From Prochlorococcus marinus str. MIT 9314 (GTDB lineage: Bacteria; Cyanobacteriota; Cyanobacteriia; PCC-6307; Cyanobiaceae): DNA of 64,000 nt. Under the pieces are notes generated by a model that did not search any database, was not told the DNA's origin, and saw only the letters and a list, made by a program, of their open reading frames with translations. How positions within the stretch are numbered: the first letter of the stretch is position 1; each line of letters starts with the position of its first letter. Shown in pieces: positions 27,741 to 36,475 of this stretch. The translations under genes were made by a program, and so were the position numbers. The stretch spans positions 62,001 to 126,000 of the forward strand of contig NZ_JNAO01000008.1 of the NCBI RefSeq assembly GCF_000760035.1, read 5' to 3'.

Positions 27741-28655
27741 TTATAATGCACCATACAGTTTTCTAAGAAAAATTGCTATGCAAATAAAACAAATCGATAA
27801 TGTATTAACAATTACATTGAGAAATTTTGAAGGATAAAGAGTTCTAAATCTGTTGGTTTTTATAATAATTTTTTTCTTTGAGAGTAATGATTCTGCTCCG
27901 TGATCAATTCTCAGAAATATATTTTGAAATAACCTTTCTAATAAGATTAATAAAACATTCAAGGATTTCTTTAATCCTAAATTTCGAAAATTTATTGATC
28001 TAACTGACACTGATTTAATGATATTTTGAAATTCTTCCTGCACTAAAGGAATAAAACGTAATGCAATTAACAACTGAAAAAGCCACTTACTAATTGGCAA
28101 TCCAATCTTTCTTAATGGATACATAAACCAACTTAATCCCCATACAATGTCTTCCTGCAATGTGGTTAAAAGCATCAAATTCACACTATGAATAACGGTA
28201 AATATCAAAGTGGAGGTTTTTATTCCTAGTTCAAATGCTTTTCTTGATAAGTTATAAGGACCAAAATTAATAAACCATATCTTCTGCGAAGGAATTTGCA
28301 AAATATTCCATTCTTTTTGGCTTTCCAGTACTACTTGCAACTCATTGGGATTTCTTAAGTAGCCATCAAGAGATTGAATATCAGATGAGGCAAGTATTGA
28401 TATACATCCAATTAATAGTGATAAACATGATAGAAAAAATAATGATCGCCACCATACCCTAGATGGCAATAAACTTAAAAAAGTAATTAAAAGTAAAAAA
28501 CCAACCAAACTCAATCTCCATATTGGACCTGACCAAATTGGAGTGATTAAAAATATCATTACGATAATTATTTTTAATCTACTATCAATAATTCTTAGCC
28601 AACTTCTATTGCCATGAACGTATTGACCAACAGAAAATTTGGTTAGCAAATTCAT
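27741..28655 (-). CDS. EcfT/CbiQ-type energy-coupling factor transporter transmembrane protein
   Basis: 304-residue integral membrane protein with about six hydrophobic segments. It carries the cytoplasmic coupling region ALRFIPLVQEEFQNIIKSVS (about 198-217), matching the EcfT family's conserved arginine-containing motif. EcfT joins two ATPases with a substrate-capturing S component, neither of which is in the window, so the vitamin or metal carried is unknown. The start codon overlaps the der stop by 1 nt (TAATG), which means coupled translation. Confidence 0.85.
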   Translation of the reverse strand: MNLLTKFSVGQYVHGNRSWLRIIDSRLKIIIVMIFLITPIWSGPIWRLSLVGFLLLITFLSLLPSRVWWRSLFFLSCLSLLIGCISILASSDIQSLDGYLRNPNELQVVLESQKEWNILQIPSQKIWFINFGPYNLSRKAFELGIKTSTLIFTVIHSVNLMLLTTLQEDIVWGLSWFMYPLRKIGLPISKWLFQLLIALRFIPLVQEEFQNIIKSVSVRSINFRNLGLKKSLNVLLILLERLFQNIFLRIDHGAESLLSKKKIIIKTNRFRTLYPSKFLNVIVNTLSICFICIAIFLRKLYGAL

Positions 28656-30028
28656 TAATCTTTTTGAATTAACTCAATATTTTCTCTTTCGACTTCTTTA
28701 TTTAAAGCTCTTTGCTGTTTTCCTCTCCAAAGTAAAATGAGGGGTGTGCCTTCAAAGCCTAAATTTACCCTAATTTGTTTTTCAATATATCTTCTATAAG
28801 TTATTCCGAATAATTTAGGATCATTTACAAAAAGAGTAAAAGTGGGAGGTTTGTTCTTTACTTGAGTACCGTAATAAAGCCTACCTTGTTTGCCGCTTCT
28901 CTTTGTTGGAGGACTTTTCCAACTGATTGATTCTTTAAGTACTTCATTAACTACAGATGTTGTAACTCTTCTTCTATGTTGATTTACAGCATTAAGAGCA
29001 TGCTCAAAAATATTATCAACTCTTTGACCAGTTAGAGCAGATATAAAAATCATTTTTGACCAGTGTAAAAAATAAAGTTTAGATCTAAGTTCTTTTTCTA
29101 CTTGATAAATTGTTGAACTATTTTTTTCTACAAGATCCCATTTATTAACAACAATTATGCAAGCTCTGCCTTGTTCTTCTATGCGCCCAGCCAGCTTCTG
29201 GTCTTGATCAGTTACTCCATCTATAGCGTCTATAACTAAAACACAAACATCACTTCTATCTATAGATTTAAAAGCCCTATTAATACCAAAGAATTCAGTA
29301 CCATATTTAACATTTTTCTTTCTTCTAATTCCTGCAGTATCAATAATTTTCCAATGATTATCACCTTTTTTAATAAGCGTATCTATTGAATCAGTTGTCG
29401 TGCCACTAATATCACTAACTATTGCTCTTTTTTCTCCACAGATTGAATTTAACAAACTAGATTTACCCACATTAGGCCTACCTATAATTGACATCATTAT
29501 CTTTTCTTCATCATCCTGGATATTATTTTCAGGAAGTTCGCCAATAACGAGATCTAAAAGATCACCAGTACCTGAACCATGAATAGCCGAAACAGGGTTA
29601 GGTTCGCCCAGTCCTAATTTCCAGAACTCCGAAGCTAGGGATATTCCTAGATTAGTAGATTCGCATTTATTAACAGCAACAATTGTTTTACAGCTTGAGT
29701 TTCTTAACCATTTTGCTATTGATAAATCACCATCAGTAACGCCTTGATTCCCATCAACTACCAGTAACGCAAGTGAAGCCTCTTCTAGAGCCAAGAAGAC
29801 TTGTGTCCTTATCTCTGGGAGAAATTCACTATCATCATCAAAAACTAAACCTCCAGTATCAACTATTTGAAATTCCTTACCTCCCCATGAAGCATTTTGA
29901 TAAGTTCTATCTCTTGTAACACCAGGCTTATCAAATACTATTGCATCATTACTTTGGCAAAGACGATTAACTAACGTAGATTTCCCAACGTTAGGTCTTC
30001 CAATAATTGCTATTGTAGGAAGAATCAA
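28655..30028 (-). CDS. der: Ribosome-assembly GTPase Der (EngA)
   Basis: 457-residue protein with two tandem Era-like GTPase domains: [10 protein letters not shown] (about 9-18) with DTGG and NKCE, and [10 protein letters not shown] (about 182-191) with DTAGIRR and NKWD. A C-terminal KH-like domain follows. It acts in 50S subunit assembly. Starts at ATG 30028. Tightly packed with the EcfT-like gene. Confidence 0.96.
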   Translation of the reverse strand: MILPTIAIIGRPNVGKSTLVNRLCQSNDAIVFDKPGVTRDRTYQNASWGGKEFQIVDTGGLVFDDDSEFLPEIRTQVFLALEEASLALLVVDGNQGVTDGDLSIAKWLRNSSCKTIVAVNKCESTNLGISLASEFWKLGLGEPNPVSAIHGSGTGDLLDLVIGELPENNIQDDEEKIMMSIIGRPNVGKSSLLNSICGEKRAIVSDISGTTTDSIDTLIKKGDNHWKIIDTAGIRRKKNVKYGTEFFGINRAFKSIDRSDVCVLVIDAIDGVTDQDQKLAGRIEEQGRACIIVVNKWDLVEKNSSTIYQVEKELRSKLYFLHWSKMIFISALTGQRVDNIFEHALNAVNQHRRRVTTSVVNEVLKESISWKSPPTKRSGKQGRLYYGTQVKNKPPTFTLFVNDPKLFGITYRRYIEKQIRVNLGFEGTPLILLWRGKQQRALNKEVERENIELIQKD

Positions 30029-30102
30029 TTCTTCTCTCCAAAGAAAGTAGTATCCATTACAACTATACCTTTAATAGAATCATTTACCTTTTTCAAAAAA
30101 AC

Positions 30103-30588
30103 TTATTTAATTTCTGGATCACCAGAATGTCCTTTAACTGGATTTACAGGTGGTGAACTAGGACTTGGCAATAATCCACTATCTTTTGAAAAACAATCAT
30201 TTTCAATCGCCCAATAAATCAACCAATTTACTGCCGTCGCTCTTCTAGTTCTTCTTGGATAGAGTTCATTAATCTTATAACCTTTAAAATTAAGAAAATT
30301 TTTTAATCCTTGTTTATAGTCTTTTGGAATTGATCGAGTCAAATGTACTGAGGCTGGTCGCTCTGAAATGATTTGTGGAGCTTTTTCAAATTTTTCTGAC
30401 CAATAAGAAGGAGTTAATGCGCTAAAGGCCCAATCATTTATAGAGAGTTCTTTGGTATAAAAAAGTCTTTCCCAAACCAATTCACAAACAAAAATATCAC
30501 TAACCCTATCTTCGAGAACAAAAAATAATAGATCCTTACATATTGGCCATGTAAATTGATTTTCAATTAATTTTTCTTTTTTATACAT
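30103..30588 (-). CDS. DUF1823-family protein
   Basis: 161-residue cytosolic protein of the cyanobacterial DUF1823 family, recalled by its ISERPASVHLTRSIPKDY (about 77-94) and LYPRRTRRATAVNWLIYW blocks (about 115-132). Function unknown. The C-terminal 25 residues are a low-complexity serine/proline tail. The ATG at 30588 overlaps the cobI stop by 1 nt (TAATG). It lies in the der-cobI-miaE block. Confidence 0.8.
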   Translation of the reverse strand: MYKKEKLIENQFTWPICKDLLFFVLEDRVSDIFVCELVWERLFYTKELSINDWAFSALTPSYWSEKFEKAPQIISERPASVHLTRSIPKDYKQGLKNFLNFKGYKINELYPRRTRRATAVNWLIYWAIENDCFSKDSGLLPSPSSPPVNPVKGHSGDPEIK

Positions 30589-31343
30589 TAATCGAACCTT
30601 ATCAAAATCAAAGAGAAATAAGGCATAAATTCCTTTTTATATTGTGATGCATATTGAACAATTTGATCAGGCATCCCAACACTTAAAGCTATTAATGATG
30701 TATTGATGATATCCTCTTTTTTTAAAATTTCCCTGACTAAATTCCATCTTTTGCCAACTTTCATAATTGCCAATACCGTTTTATTTGCCTTACTTTCACT
30801 AATAAGGGTTGTTAATTCAGATTCTGAAGAAGGGCATTCTTTGATGATCAATGTCTCGCCTTTTTTTGCCAAATCAAAATCATTCAAAGCTGCTGCTGCT
30901 GAAATAGAAGAAATACCAGGTACTGTTTTGGTAATAATTTCGGCATGATTAATTTTTATTAACCTCAAAATATTAGAAGAACTTGCAAATAGTGAAGTAT
31001 CTCCAAGACAAAGTAAAACAACTGATTCGCCATTTTGTATAAATTTCACAATTTTTTCTACAGCATTAGACCATATTTCATCTGGATCAAAATCCTTCCT
31101 AGCCATTGGAAAGATGATAGGAATATTTTTTTTAAATTTGGTGTACTTCTTGACTATTTCCGCAGCGAAACTCTTTTTATTATCATCTGATATTGGGAAA
31201 ACTATAACTTTCGCTTTTTTTATTGCATCCACAGCAGCAATTGTTAAAAGCGATGGATCTCCAGGGCCTACACCAACGATGGTGAATGTTGGTAAATCAG
31301 TTTTATATCGATTAAGTAAACTTAAGAACTTGTTTATTAACAT
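30588..31343 (-). CDS. cobI: Precorrin-2 C20-methyltransferase
   Basis: 251-residue SAM-dependent enzyme of cobalamin synthesis. Family marks: VGVGPGDPSLLTIAAVDAI (about 24-42), CLGDTSLFAS (about 115-124) with the GD loop of tetrapyrrole methylases, and VPGISSISAAAA (about 145-156). I choose ATG 31343; a TTG at 31385 would extend the frame into miaE and adds nonconserved residues. Picocyanobacteria make pseudocobalamin for MetH and NrdJ; that use is family knowledge. Confidence 0.9.
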   Translation of the reverse strand: MLINKFLSLLNRYKTDLPTFTIVGVGPGDPSLLTIAAVDAIKKAKVIVFPISDDNKKSFAAEIVKKYTKFKKNIPIIFPMARKDFDPDEIWSNAVEKIVKFIQNGESVVLLCLGDTSLFASSSNILRLIKINHAEIITKTVPGISSISAAAALNDFDLAKKGETLIIKECPSSESELTTLISESKANKTVLAIMKVGKRWNLVREILKKEDIINTSLIALSVGMPDQIVQYASQYKKEFMPYFSLILIRFD

Positions 31344-31359
31344 TTTTATTTTGTTAACT

Positions 31360-31968
31360 TTAGCTATGTACCCTTGGCAATACAAAAGTTTCAGCTAGTA
31401 TTGATGACTCAATTTCAGACAATTCCTCTAACCTTTTGAAAGTTTGATTTTTAGAGAATTTAGTTTGCGCTAGTTTCCAGTAAGCTCCAAAATGTCTTGC
31501 CTCACTCTCAAGCAGAGACTCATAAAGGGATTTAAACGATTTATCTTCAGAATTAAGAGCAAGCAAGCTTAATCTTTCATGACTTCTTGCTTCAATAAGT
31601 CCTGCTATTAAGAAACTATCAAGCATTCTATTGGGCTCTTCCTTTCTTATATTCTTGGACAATTCAGCTCCATATGGAGGCGGTTTTAAGGACTCAAGAG
31701 AATGTCCAAGGTCCTTTAAAAAATAAAGTATTTTTTCAAAATGCTCTAATTCCTCTCTCGCTATTGGACTTAGAACTTCAGCTAAATTTGGTTCAGATGG
31801 ATATCTAAACATCAATTGAATAGCTACTCCTGCTGCTTTTCTTTCACAATGAGCATGGTCAATAAGAATATCGATTGGATTAGATAATGCGAGTTTGATC
31901 CACTCACCTGAGGTAAATGAAGATAAATATTTAATATGTGAAGTGGGTCTTTTGAAATCAATTAGCAT
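31360..31968 (-). CDS. miaE: tRNA-(ms2io6A)-hydroxylase MiaE
   Basis: 202-residue ferritin-like diiron monooxygenase that hydroxylates ms2i6A37 in tRNA. Iron-ligand regions are visible: HCERKAAGVA (about 39-48), AREELEHFEK (about 70-79), SHERLSLLA (about 128-136) and ESEARHFGAY (about 151-160). Starts with ATG 31968, adjacent to the aroQ stop. Length is normal for MiaE. In oxygenic phototrophs the role is codon-anticodon tuning by inference. Confidence 0.9.
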   Translation of the reverse strand: MLIDFKRPTSHIKYLSSFTSGEWIKLALSNPIDILIDHAHCERKAAGVAIQLMFRYPSEPNLAEVLSPIAREELEHFEKILYFLKDLGHSLESLKPPPYGAELSKNIRKEEPNRMLDSFLIAGLIEARSHERLSLLALNSEDKSFKSLYESLLESEARHFGAYWKLAQTKFSKNQTFKRLEELSEIESSILAETFVLPRVHS

Positions 31969-32415
31969 TTAATCTTTACTACTTAAATATCCAATGATTC
32001 CTTCAAGAGCTAAGGAATAACTTGATATGCCAAATCCACTAATAATTCCTATAGCTTTATCTGTAAGAAAAGATTCTTTACGAAAATCTTCTCTACTGAA
32101 AATATTTGAAATATGTAACTCTACAAACGGAATTTTTGATCCAATTAAAGCATCACGAATAGAAATCGAGGTATGAGTAAAAGCGCCAGCATTTATAAGA
32201 ATTCCTTGAATACTTTTTACAGACTCCTGAATTTTATCTACTATTTCTCCTTCGTGATTACTTTGAAAACATTCAAGATTAATACTTTTTTCTTTAGCAA
32301 CTTTAGTTAAATCTTTTTCTATATCACTCAATGTTTTATTGCCATATATTTCAGGTTCTCTAGTTCCCAAAAGATTTAGATTTGGTCCATTTATCAATAA
32401 GATATTCATCATCAA
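31969..32415 (-). CDS. aroQ: 3-dehydroquinate dehydratase, type II
   Basis: 148-residue dodecameric enzyme of the shikimate pathway. [21 protein letters not shown] begins the protein; the catalytic tyrosine is in [15 protein letters not shown] (about 53-60) is the lid motif, [10 protein letters not shown] (about 75-84) and [11 protein letters not shown] (about 100-110) complete the site. Three successive ATGs (32415, 32412, 32409) could serve as the start. Next to tRNA-Tyr on the opposite strand. Confidence 0.96.
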   Translation of the reverse strand: MMMNILLINGPNLNLLGTREPEIYGNKTLSDIEKDLTKVAKEKSINLECFQSNHEGEIVDKIQESVKSIQGILINAGAFTHTSISIRDALIGSKIPFVELHISNIFSREDFRKESFLTDKAIGIISGFGISSYSLALEGIIGYLSSKD

Positions 32416-32510
32416 TAAAGTCTTTTCTATTAAATGCTATCTAGAAAGAAACAAAAAAACCAAAACATTTTCACACAAAGTGACCATTAACTGATAAGTT
32501 CAAATAGTGG

Positions 32511-32592
32511 GGGTCGGTGCCCGAGTGGTTAAAGGGGGCGGACTGTAAATCCGCTGGCTCTGCCTACGTTGGTTCAAATCCAACCCGGCCCA
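32511..32592 (+). tRNA. tRNA-Tyr (GTA)
   Basis: 82-nt cloverleaf with a 7-bp acceptor stem GGGTCGG / CCGGCCC (one G-U), anticodon GTA in the loop CTGTAAA, a long variable arm and T-loop GTTCAAATC. Long variable arm plus GTA anticodon indicates bacterial tRNA-Tyr. No CCA is encoded. Confidence 0.97.
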
Positions 32593-32602
32593 CTTTAAAA
32601 TT

Positions 32603-32674
<72 letters not shown>

Positions 32675-32762
32675 CTTGAGCATTTGATTAAAGTAACTGA
32701 GATCTCATAGATCAGCATTTTAAATAGAATTCGAATATATTAAATATAATTTGTCTTTAGTA

Positions 32763-32954
32763 ATGGCACTATCGTCATACCGGATGCACAAAATATATAT
32801 TGCAGCAACAATGAATTATGGTCTTGGTTCTGATGATCCAGAGGAGTTGGCCTACTACAACAAAATCAGAAAAGAGATGGATGATATGAAAAAACAACCA
32901 ATTAATAAAGGGATTTCCTTCAATTGGGATACTCCCACAGGAATGGATAAATGA
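32763..32954 (+). CDS. Small hypothetical protein, 63 aa
   Basis: 63 residues starting MALSSYRMHKIYIAATMNYG, soluble and slightly basic with an acidic middle (DDPEELAYYNKIRKEMDD) and TPTGMDK end. I use ATG 32763 rather than TTG 32751. A TATAAT at 32745-32750 would start transcription only a few bases before the ATG, so the mRNA could be nearly leaderless. Looks like a picocyanobacterial orphan family. Function unknown. Confidence 0.55.
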   Translation: MALSSYRMHKIYIAATMNYGLGSDDPEELAYYNKIRKEMDDMKKQPINKGISFNWDTPTGMDK

Positions 32955-33037
32955 ACCTAAATACTTTTTTATTAATTGATGGGAGTTTGATGCTTATTGG
33001 TCTACCTTTTTTGATGATTCTTAAAGGCAAAAATTGA
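32951..33037 (+). CDS. 28-aa single-membrane-segment peptide overlapping the previous stop
   Basis: Begins at ATG 32951, overlapping the preceding TGA by the classic ATGA arrangement. The 28-residue product is hydrophobic over about residues 6-23 (FLLIDGSLMLIGLPFLMILK). The overlap is the only argument for translation, and the frame is short enough to be chance. Confidence 0.3.
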   Translation: MNLNTFLLIDGSLMLIGLPFLMILKGKN

Positions 33038-33142
33038 TCAAAATTTCTTTACATTTTACCCATATTTAAATTCAATTGTTGATCCTTTATCCGTATATTA
33101 GAGTACCTCAAACCGTACATATTTATTAGTCGAATGGCCTCA

Positions 33143-33154
33143 CTAACTAGTTAG
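33143..33154. repeat. 12-bp perfect palindrome CTAACTAGTTAG
   Basis: Perfect palindrome in the 33038-33180 gap, 27 nt before the ATG of the 45-aa gene. It could be an operator or part of a 5' leader. The 143-nt gap shows nothing else definite. Confidence 0.35.
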
Positions 33155-33180
33155 AACATAGATGTAGCCGTATTGAGCAA

Positions 33181-33318
33181 ATGTCTACCAAATCCACACT
33201 AAAAGAAGATTATAAATCTGAGATTGAAGAAAGATCAGAAGAAGAACTTCTTGAGGAAGAAATCAGAAATCAGCAAACATTGGATAACTTTGTTGAATCT
33301 GATAAAAACTGGAGCTGA
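33181..33318 (+). CDS. 45-aa acidic small protein
   Basis: 45 residues beginning MSTKSTLKEDYKSEIEE, glutamate-rich, predicted helical and possibly coiled coil, ending DKNWS. Absent hydrophobic segment. Supported by codon use like neighbours and by placement in a run of small plus-strand genes. Function unknown. Confidence 0.5.
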   Translation: MSTKSTLKEDYKSEIEERSEEELLEEEIRNQQTLDNFVESDKNWS

Positions 33319-33346
33319 TTAAATTTTATTTATATAGGAGAAAGTT

Positions 33347-33532
33347 ATGAACTTAAAAAGATCACCATTCTCAATTCTGGACAAAGAAAAACGAGAAATG
33401 GACTACATCAAAGGAGTTTACAAGAGAAAAATTCAAGCTGAAATTGAATCTTATCAAGATTCCGAAGACGAAGATAAGAGAGATACAATCCAAGCTCAAG
33501 ATGTATTGATGCTTGATAGGATCTCAATCTAG
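33347..33532 (+). CDS. 61-aa hypothetical protein
   Basis: Soluble, highly charged 61-residue protein (MNLKRSPFSILDKEK...), with a helical middle part. An AGGAG ribosome-binding site 7 nt before ATG 33347 strongly supports translation. Ends 4 nt inside the convergent 99-aa gene. Confidence 0.65.
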   Translation: MNLKRSPFSILDKEKREMDYIKGVYKRKIQAEIESYQDSEDEDKRDTIQAQDVLMLDRISI

Positions 33533-33828
33533 TTATTTTTTTTCTTCTTCTTATCTTTCTTTTTCTTCTTTACCTTTTCATAAATCTCATCAACCTTCTG
33601 TTCAATACTGTCCAGCTTATTTGAGATTTCTTTTATAGCTTCTGCTTTTCCTTCTTTAAATACAGTATCTTTTACCTCTATAATTTTAACTGGCTCTCCT
33701 TTAACTACAGTATCTTTTGTCTCTTCAGTTTTAATTCCAAACTTACCTTTAGTAAAATTGGCTATAAAAATAAGAACAGGTACATGAGCTAAACCGCCTA
33801 TTACTATTCTTGTTTCTGAATAAGCCAT
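33529..33828 (-). CDS. 99-aa membrane-anchored protein with lysine-rich tail
   Basis: Residues about 8-27 are hydrophobic (IGGLAHVPVLIFIANFTKG), probably one membrane anchor. A repeat-like stretch with DTVVKGEPVKIIEVKDTVFKEG-type units and a coiled-coil region (about 62-85) follow, and the last 15 residues are nearly all lysine and asparagine. Looks like a peripheral protein held on the membrane with a cationic cytosolic tail. No family recognised. Confidence 0.55.
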   Translation of the reverse strand: MAYSETRIVIGGLAHVPVLIFIANFTKGKFGIKTEETKDTVVKGEPVKIIEVKDTVFKEGKAEAIKEISNKLDSIEQKVDEIYEKVKKKKKDKKKKKNN

Positions 33829-33968
33829 TTAATAGTTAAAAATTCTCAGATATTTAAGCATAAATTTAATTTTTAAAGTCGTTTTTTAAGCCAATAAATA
33901 TTAGTAATCATTTTTTGATTCGTAGATCAAAAATCTTGCTATTAATTAAATAGAGACTTTTTTATTAA

Positions 33969-34058
33969 ATGCCATTAGACATATTTCTAATAAACATGTG
34001 TGTTGTAGTTATAGCATTGCTTATCAGAAGAGAAATCAAACTTAAGAAAGCGAGATAA
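33969..34058 (+). CDS. 29-aa transmembrane microprotein
   Basis: 29-residue product MPLDIFLINMCVVVIALLIR plus a basic end (REIKLKKAR). One membrane helix (4-19) with positive-inside charge. The next microprotein starts 4 nt after its stop. Composition looks like a real single-span peptide. Function unknown. Confidence 0.5.
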   Translation: MPLDIFLINMCVVVIALLIRREIKLKKAR

Positions 34059-34061
34059 ATT

Positions 34062-34181
34062 ATGAAAACACAAATTTTAAAAGAGCATTACATTCCAAAT
34101 ATCCATGCTATTACTATTTTACTAATGCTTCTTCTATGTCTATGGTTACCTCTAGCACTTAGATTCTTATTACTAATTTAG
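34062..34181 (+). CDS. 39-aa transmembrane microprotein
   Basis: 39 residues, N-terminal polar part (MKTQILKEHYIPNIHA) then one strongly hydrophobic helix (about 17-39). It follows the 29-aa peptide at 3 nt, suggesting one transcript. No family recognised. Confidence 0.5.
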   Translation: MKTQILKEHYIPNIHAITILLMLLLCLWLPLALRFLLLI

Positions 34182-34303
34182 TCGAACTAATTAGTTAATA
34201 CTCTTATCTTTAAACTCTGATATAACCTAATTTTGTTTTAAAAATCTTATACGGAAATCCTGTTTCGCATTATTTGCATAGGTTTAAATAGTTAATGTTT
34301 CGA

Positions 34304-34588
34304 CTACTCAGAAACCCAACTTGTAATTTTCGTTGTGCTATAAATATGCCCTCCAGATTCTATATTCTTGATGGTTTCTGGATCTGAAAAAACATGCTTA
34401 GCCACACCTTCTTCTGCTTGATGAATAACAATCACTTCTTTTGGATCTATTAAACTTTTGCCACGATATAAAGGAGTAAGGCCTACCGTTTTATGAAATG
34501 CATCTATCTCTGGACTATCAAACATTTTTACCCACTCCTCAAATGTATTTGAAAGTTTAAATGTGAAAACAGTAGTTTCAAGAGACAT
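34304..34588 (-). CDS. DUF3764-type small protein
   Basis: 94 residues, soluble. The pattern VFTFKLSNTFEEWVKMFDS (about 7-25), LTPLYRGKS, IVIHQAEEGVAKHVFSDPE and ESGGHIYSTT resembles my recollection of DUF3764, a family of marine picocyanobacteria with a ferredoxin-like/ABM-type monooxygenase fold appearance. No catalytic residue evident. Starts at ATG 34588. Confidence 0.65.
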   Translation of the reverse strand: MSLETTVFTFKLSNTFEEWVKMFDSPEIDAFHKTVGLTPLYRGKSLIDPKEVIVIHQAEEGVAKHVFSDPETIKNIESGGHIYSTTKITSWVSE

Positions 34589-34728
34589 TAATTTATAGAT
34601 AATTCTCCTATCTTTTTAGCAACTAATCTCGATAAACAAGTTAAAAATATGGATTATCTAAAAATTAAGAAAGTTAATTTGGTATCGCATGTACCGTTTA
34701 TATGTTTTTTGAAAGCTATTAATTGGAT

Positions 34729-34911
34729 ATGAGTTATTTTGCTGAACCAAACCATATTGAATATGATGCATGGTTCGATGCAAACATCGACCCAGTAGAT
34801 CTTGTGAATTACTCAGATGAAAAGGAGTTCAGTGATTCGGTACACTTTAAGTTCCATAAGATGTCCACTAAAAATTTAACGATTGGTTCTTCTGATAATT
34901 TTCAATGGTAA
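34729..34911 (+). CDS. 60-aa acidic hypothetical protein
   Basis: Starts at ATG 34729 (MSYFAEPNHIEYDAWFDA); a TTG six bases earlier is less likely. Soluble, acidic first half with FDANIDPVDLV and a polar C-terminus. No motif recognised. Possibly picocyanobacteria-specific. Confidence 0.55.
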   Translation: MSYFAEPNHIEYDAWFDANIDPVDLVNYSDEKEFSDSVHFKFHKMSTKNLTIGSSDNFQW

Positions 34912-34947
34912 ATAAAAGATTTTTCACTCTATAGATATTTATGAATC

Positions 34948-35325
34948 TTACGCAGAATATGTTCCATCACTTTCTCTTCTTACCTTAGCTAATACAATTT
35001 CATCTACAACTTTTTCAATCATGTAAGCACTTTTTTTACCAAAACATTTTTCTTTTTTAATACTCTCAAAATCATTTGGGATTAAATCATTATGTTCACA
35101 ACAGTCGCATTTAATATCAATTTTCTTACCTCTGAAAACCTCTAAAGCTCTAGAAAAAATCCATTGCTGAACTGAAATACTTTCCCAACCATCAAAATTA
35201 GACCATTCATCAAAATCCCTATTAAGGATGCCTTTTAATCCATCAGCCTGATTGACATATACTAAGTGTGAATCTTTTCTTGGTTCATCATTAATACCAA
35301 TTGTTTTGACAGAATTTTGATTCAT
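34948..35325 (-). CDS. 125-aa hypothetical protein with cysteine cluster
   Basis: 125 residues, soluble. A CDCCEH cluster (about 74-79) and a further cysteine at KEKCFG suggest a metal or redox site. W-rich middle part (EWSNFDGWESISVQQW). No family recognised; start ATG 35325. Confidence 0.6.
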   Translation of the reverse strand: MNQNSVKTIGINDEPRKDSHLVYVNQADGLKGILNRDFDEWSNFDGWESISVQQWIFSRALEVFRGKKIDIKCDCCEHNDLIPNDFESIKKEKCFGKKSAYMIEKVVDEIVLAKVRRESDGTYSA

Positions 35326-35395
35326 TAAATATAGATTGATTGAGTAACCTTATAAATCTAGAGGATAATTTCAAAAATATAAACAAAAAAATATC

Positions 35396-35863
35396 TCAAA
35401 TAAGATCATTAATTGCTTTATCCAATCTAGAAGTATGATTTGTATTTCTGAGTAATTCAAAATCCTTAAAATCAAAGCCAGGGCCAACACAACAACTCAC
35501 TAAAGTAAATTCGCCTGTACTTTTTGCAGCTTGCCAATATCCAGATGGGATCATTTCTACTGGATTATTGGAATCTAAAATTAAATTTCTTATTAACTTA
35601 TTATCATTATCTAGGCACCATAAATTCAGAGGATCGCCCCTTAAATAAATCCAAATTTCATCAGCATTTTTTACTCTGTGCCAAGCACTTTTCGCATCTC
35701 TCTCCAAAAGATAATAAATTCCCGTAATAAAGTTTCTACTTTGACCATCTTCCCTTATTAGAGAATTCTCACTTCTTACAATCTCTCTAAACCATCCACC
35801 CTCAGGATGAGGAGATAAATTGAATTGTTTAATTATTTCTATGTTTTTTTTATTAGGATTCAC
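35396..35863 (-). CDS. Cupin-fold DUF985 protein
   Basis: 155-residue cupin of the DUF985 (cupin_5) family: HPEGGWFREIVRS (about 18-30), FITGIYYLL, AWHRVKNADEIWIYLRG (about 60-76) and CCVGPGFDFKDFELL (about 123-137). The His, Glu and related residues around the beta barrel are retained. Family members are sugar-related or unknown. Start ATG 35863. Confidence 0.85.
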   Translation of the reverse strand: MNPNKKNIEIIKQFNLSPHPEGGWFREIVRSENSLIREDGQSRNFITGIYYLLERDAKSAWHRVKNADEIWIYLRGDPLNLWCLDNDNKLIRNLILDSNNPVEMIPSGYWQAAKSTGEFTLVSCCVGPGFDFKDFELLRNTNHTSRLDKAINDLI

Positions 35864-35945
35864 ATCACAAAAATATCTTTTAAATTTCTCTTATGCTTAA
35901 AAGCTAACTGAAAATAAATCAAAATAAACTATATTTTCTAAAAAA

Positions 35946-36089
35946 TTAAGCACAAATAACTGACAAATCTACAAAATTTTTATTTTCATCTGCCAGTTCA
36001 GTAATGATTCTATTGAGCCATTCAGAGGTCGTTTCACAATAGCCTACATTTAAAATGGTTTTTTGCTTTGCTGTTTCTTCTTTATTCAT
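35946..36089 (-). CDS. 47-aa small hypothetical protein
   Basis: 47 residues beginning MNKEETAKQKTILNVGYCET and ending FVDLSVICA. Contains a conserved-looking helix SEWLNRIITELADENKNF. Soluble. Translation is supported only by composition and by size similarity to neighbours. Confidence 0.45.
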   Translation of the reverse strand: MNKEETAKQKTILNVGYCETTSEWLNRIITELADENKNFVDLSVICA

Positions 36090-36271
36090 AATTAAAGTAT
36101 TTTCATATAAATTAGTCTTTAATTAAATCTATGTGAATAAGTCTTAATTACTATCTATTTCAAACAGTTGTATTTAATACATATTTAAGAACTGCTAGTA
36201 AACAAATAAAATTAAATCGTTGACAAGAAAATGTATACAAGTAAGAGTAGAAAAAATTTATTATTTAACCT

Positions 36272-36457
36272 ATGAATAACATCAAGATTGAGGAATTGAT
36301 GAAAGTAAGGTTCGATGGTATTGCTAATAGAATTGGGCAATTAAGCAAAAGGGAAAGTGAGTCTTTATTACTTGAGCATCTTGAGTGGTTAGAGGGAGGA
36401 TGGGAGACTGAAGAAATCTTATTTTTAAAAAAGCCTTACAGAAAATGGTGGTTCTAA
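36272..36457 (+). CDS. 61-aa hypothetical protein
   Basis: 61 residues, strongly charged, with predicted helices RFDGIANRIGQLSKRESESLL and a W/K-rich C-terminal KKPYRKWWF. Soluble. ATG 36272. No family recognised. The 182-nt region before it holds no gene that I can identify. Confidence 0.55.
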   Translation: MNNIKIEELMKVRFDGIANRIGQLSKRESESLLLEHLEWLEGGWETEEILFLKKPYRKWWF

Positions 36458-36475
36458 CTCCACTTCAATAAATAA

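Noticed and set aside
31344-31385. Longer N-terminus for cobI starting at TTG 31385
   Set aside because: It overlaps miaE and adds no conserved residues; ATG 31343 is more economical.
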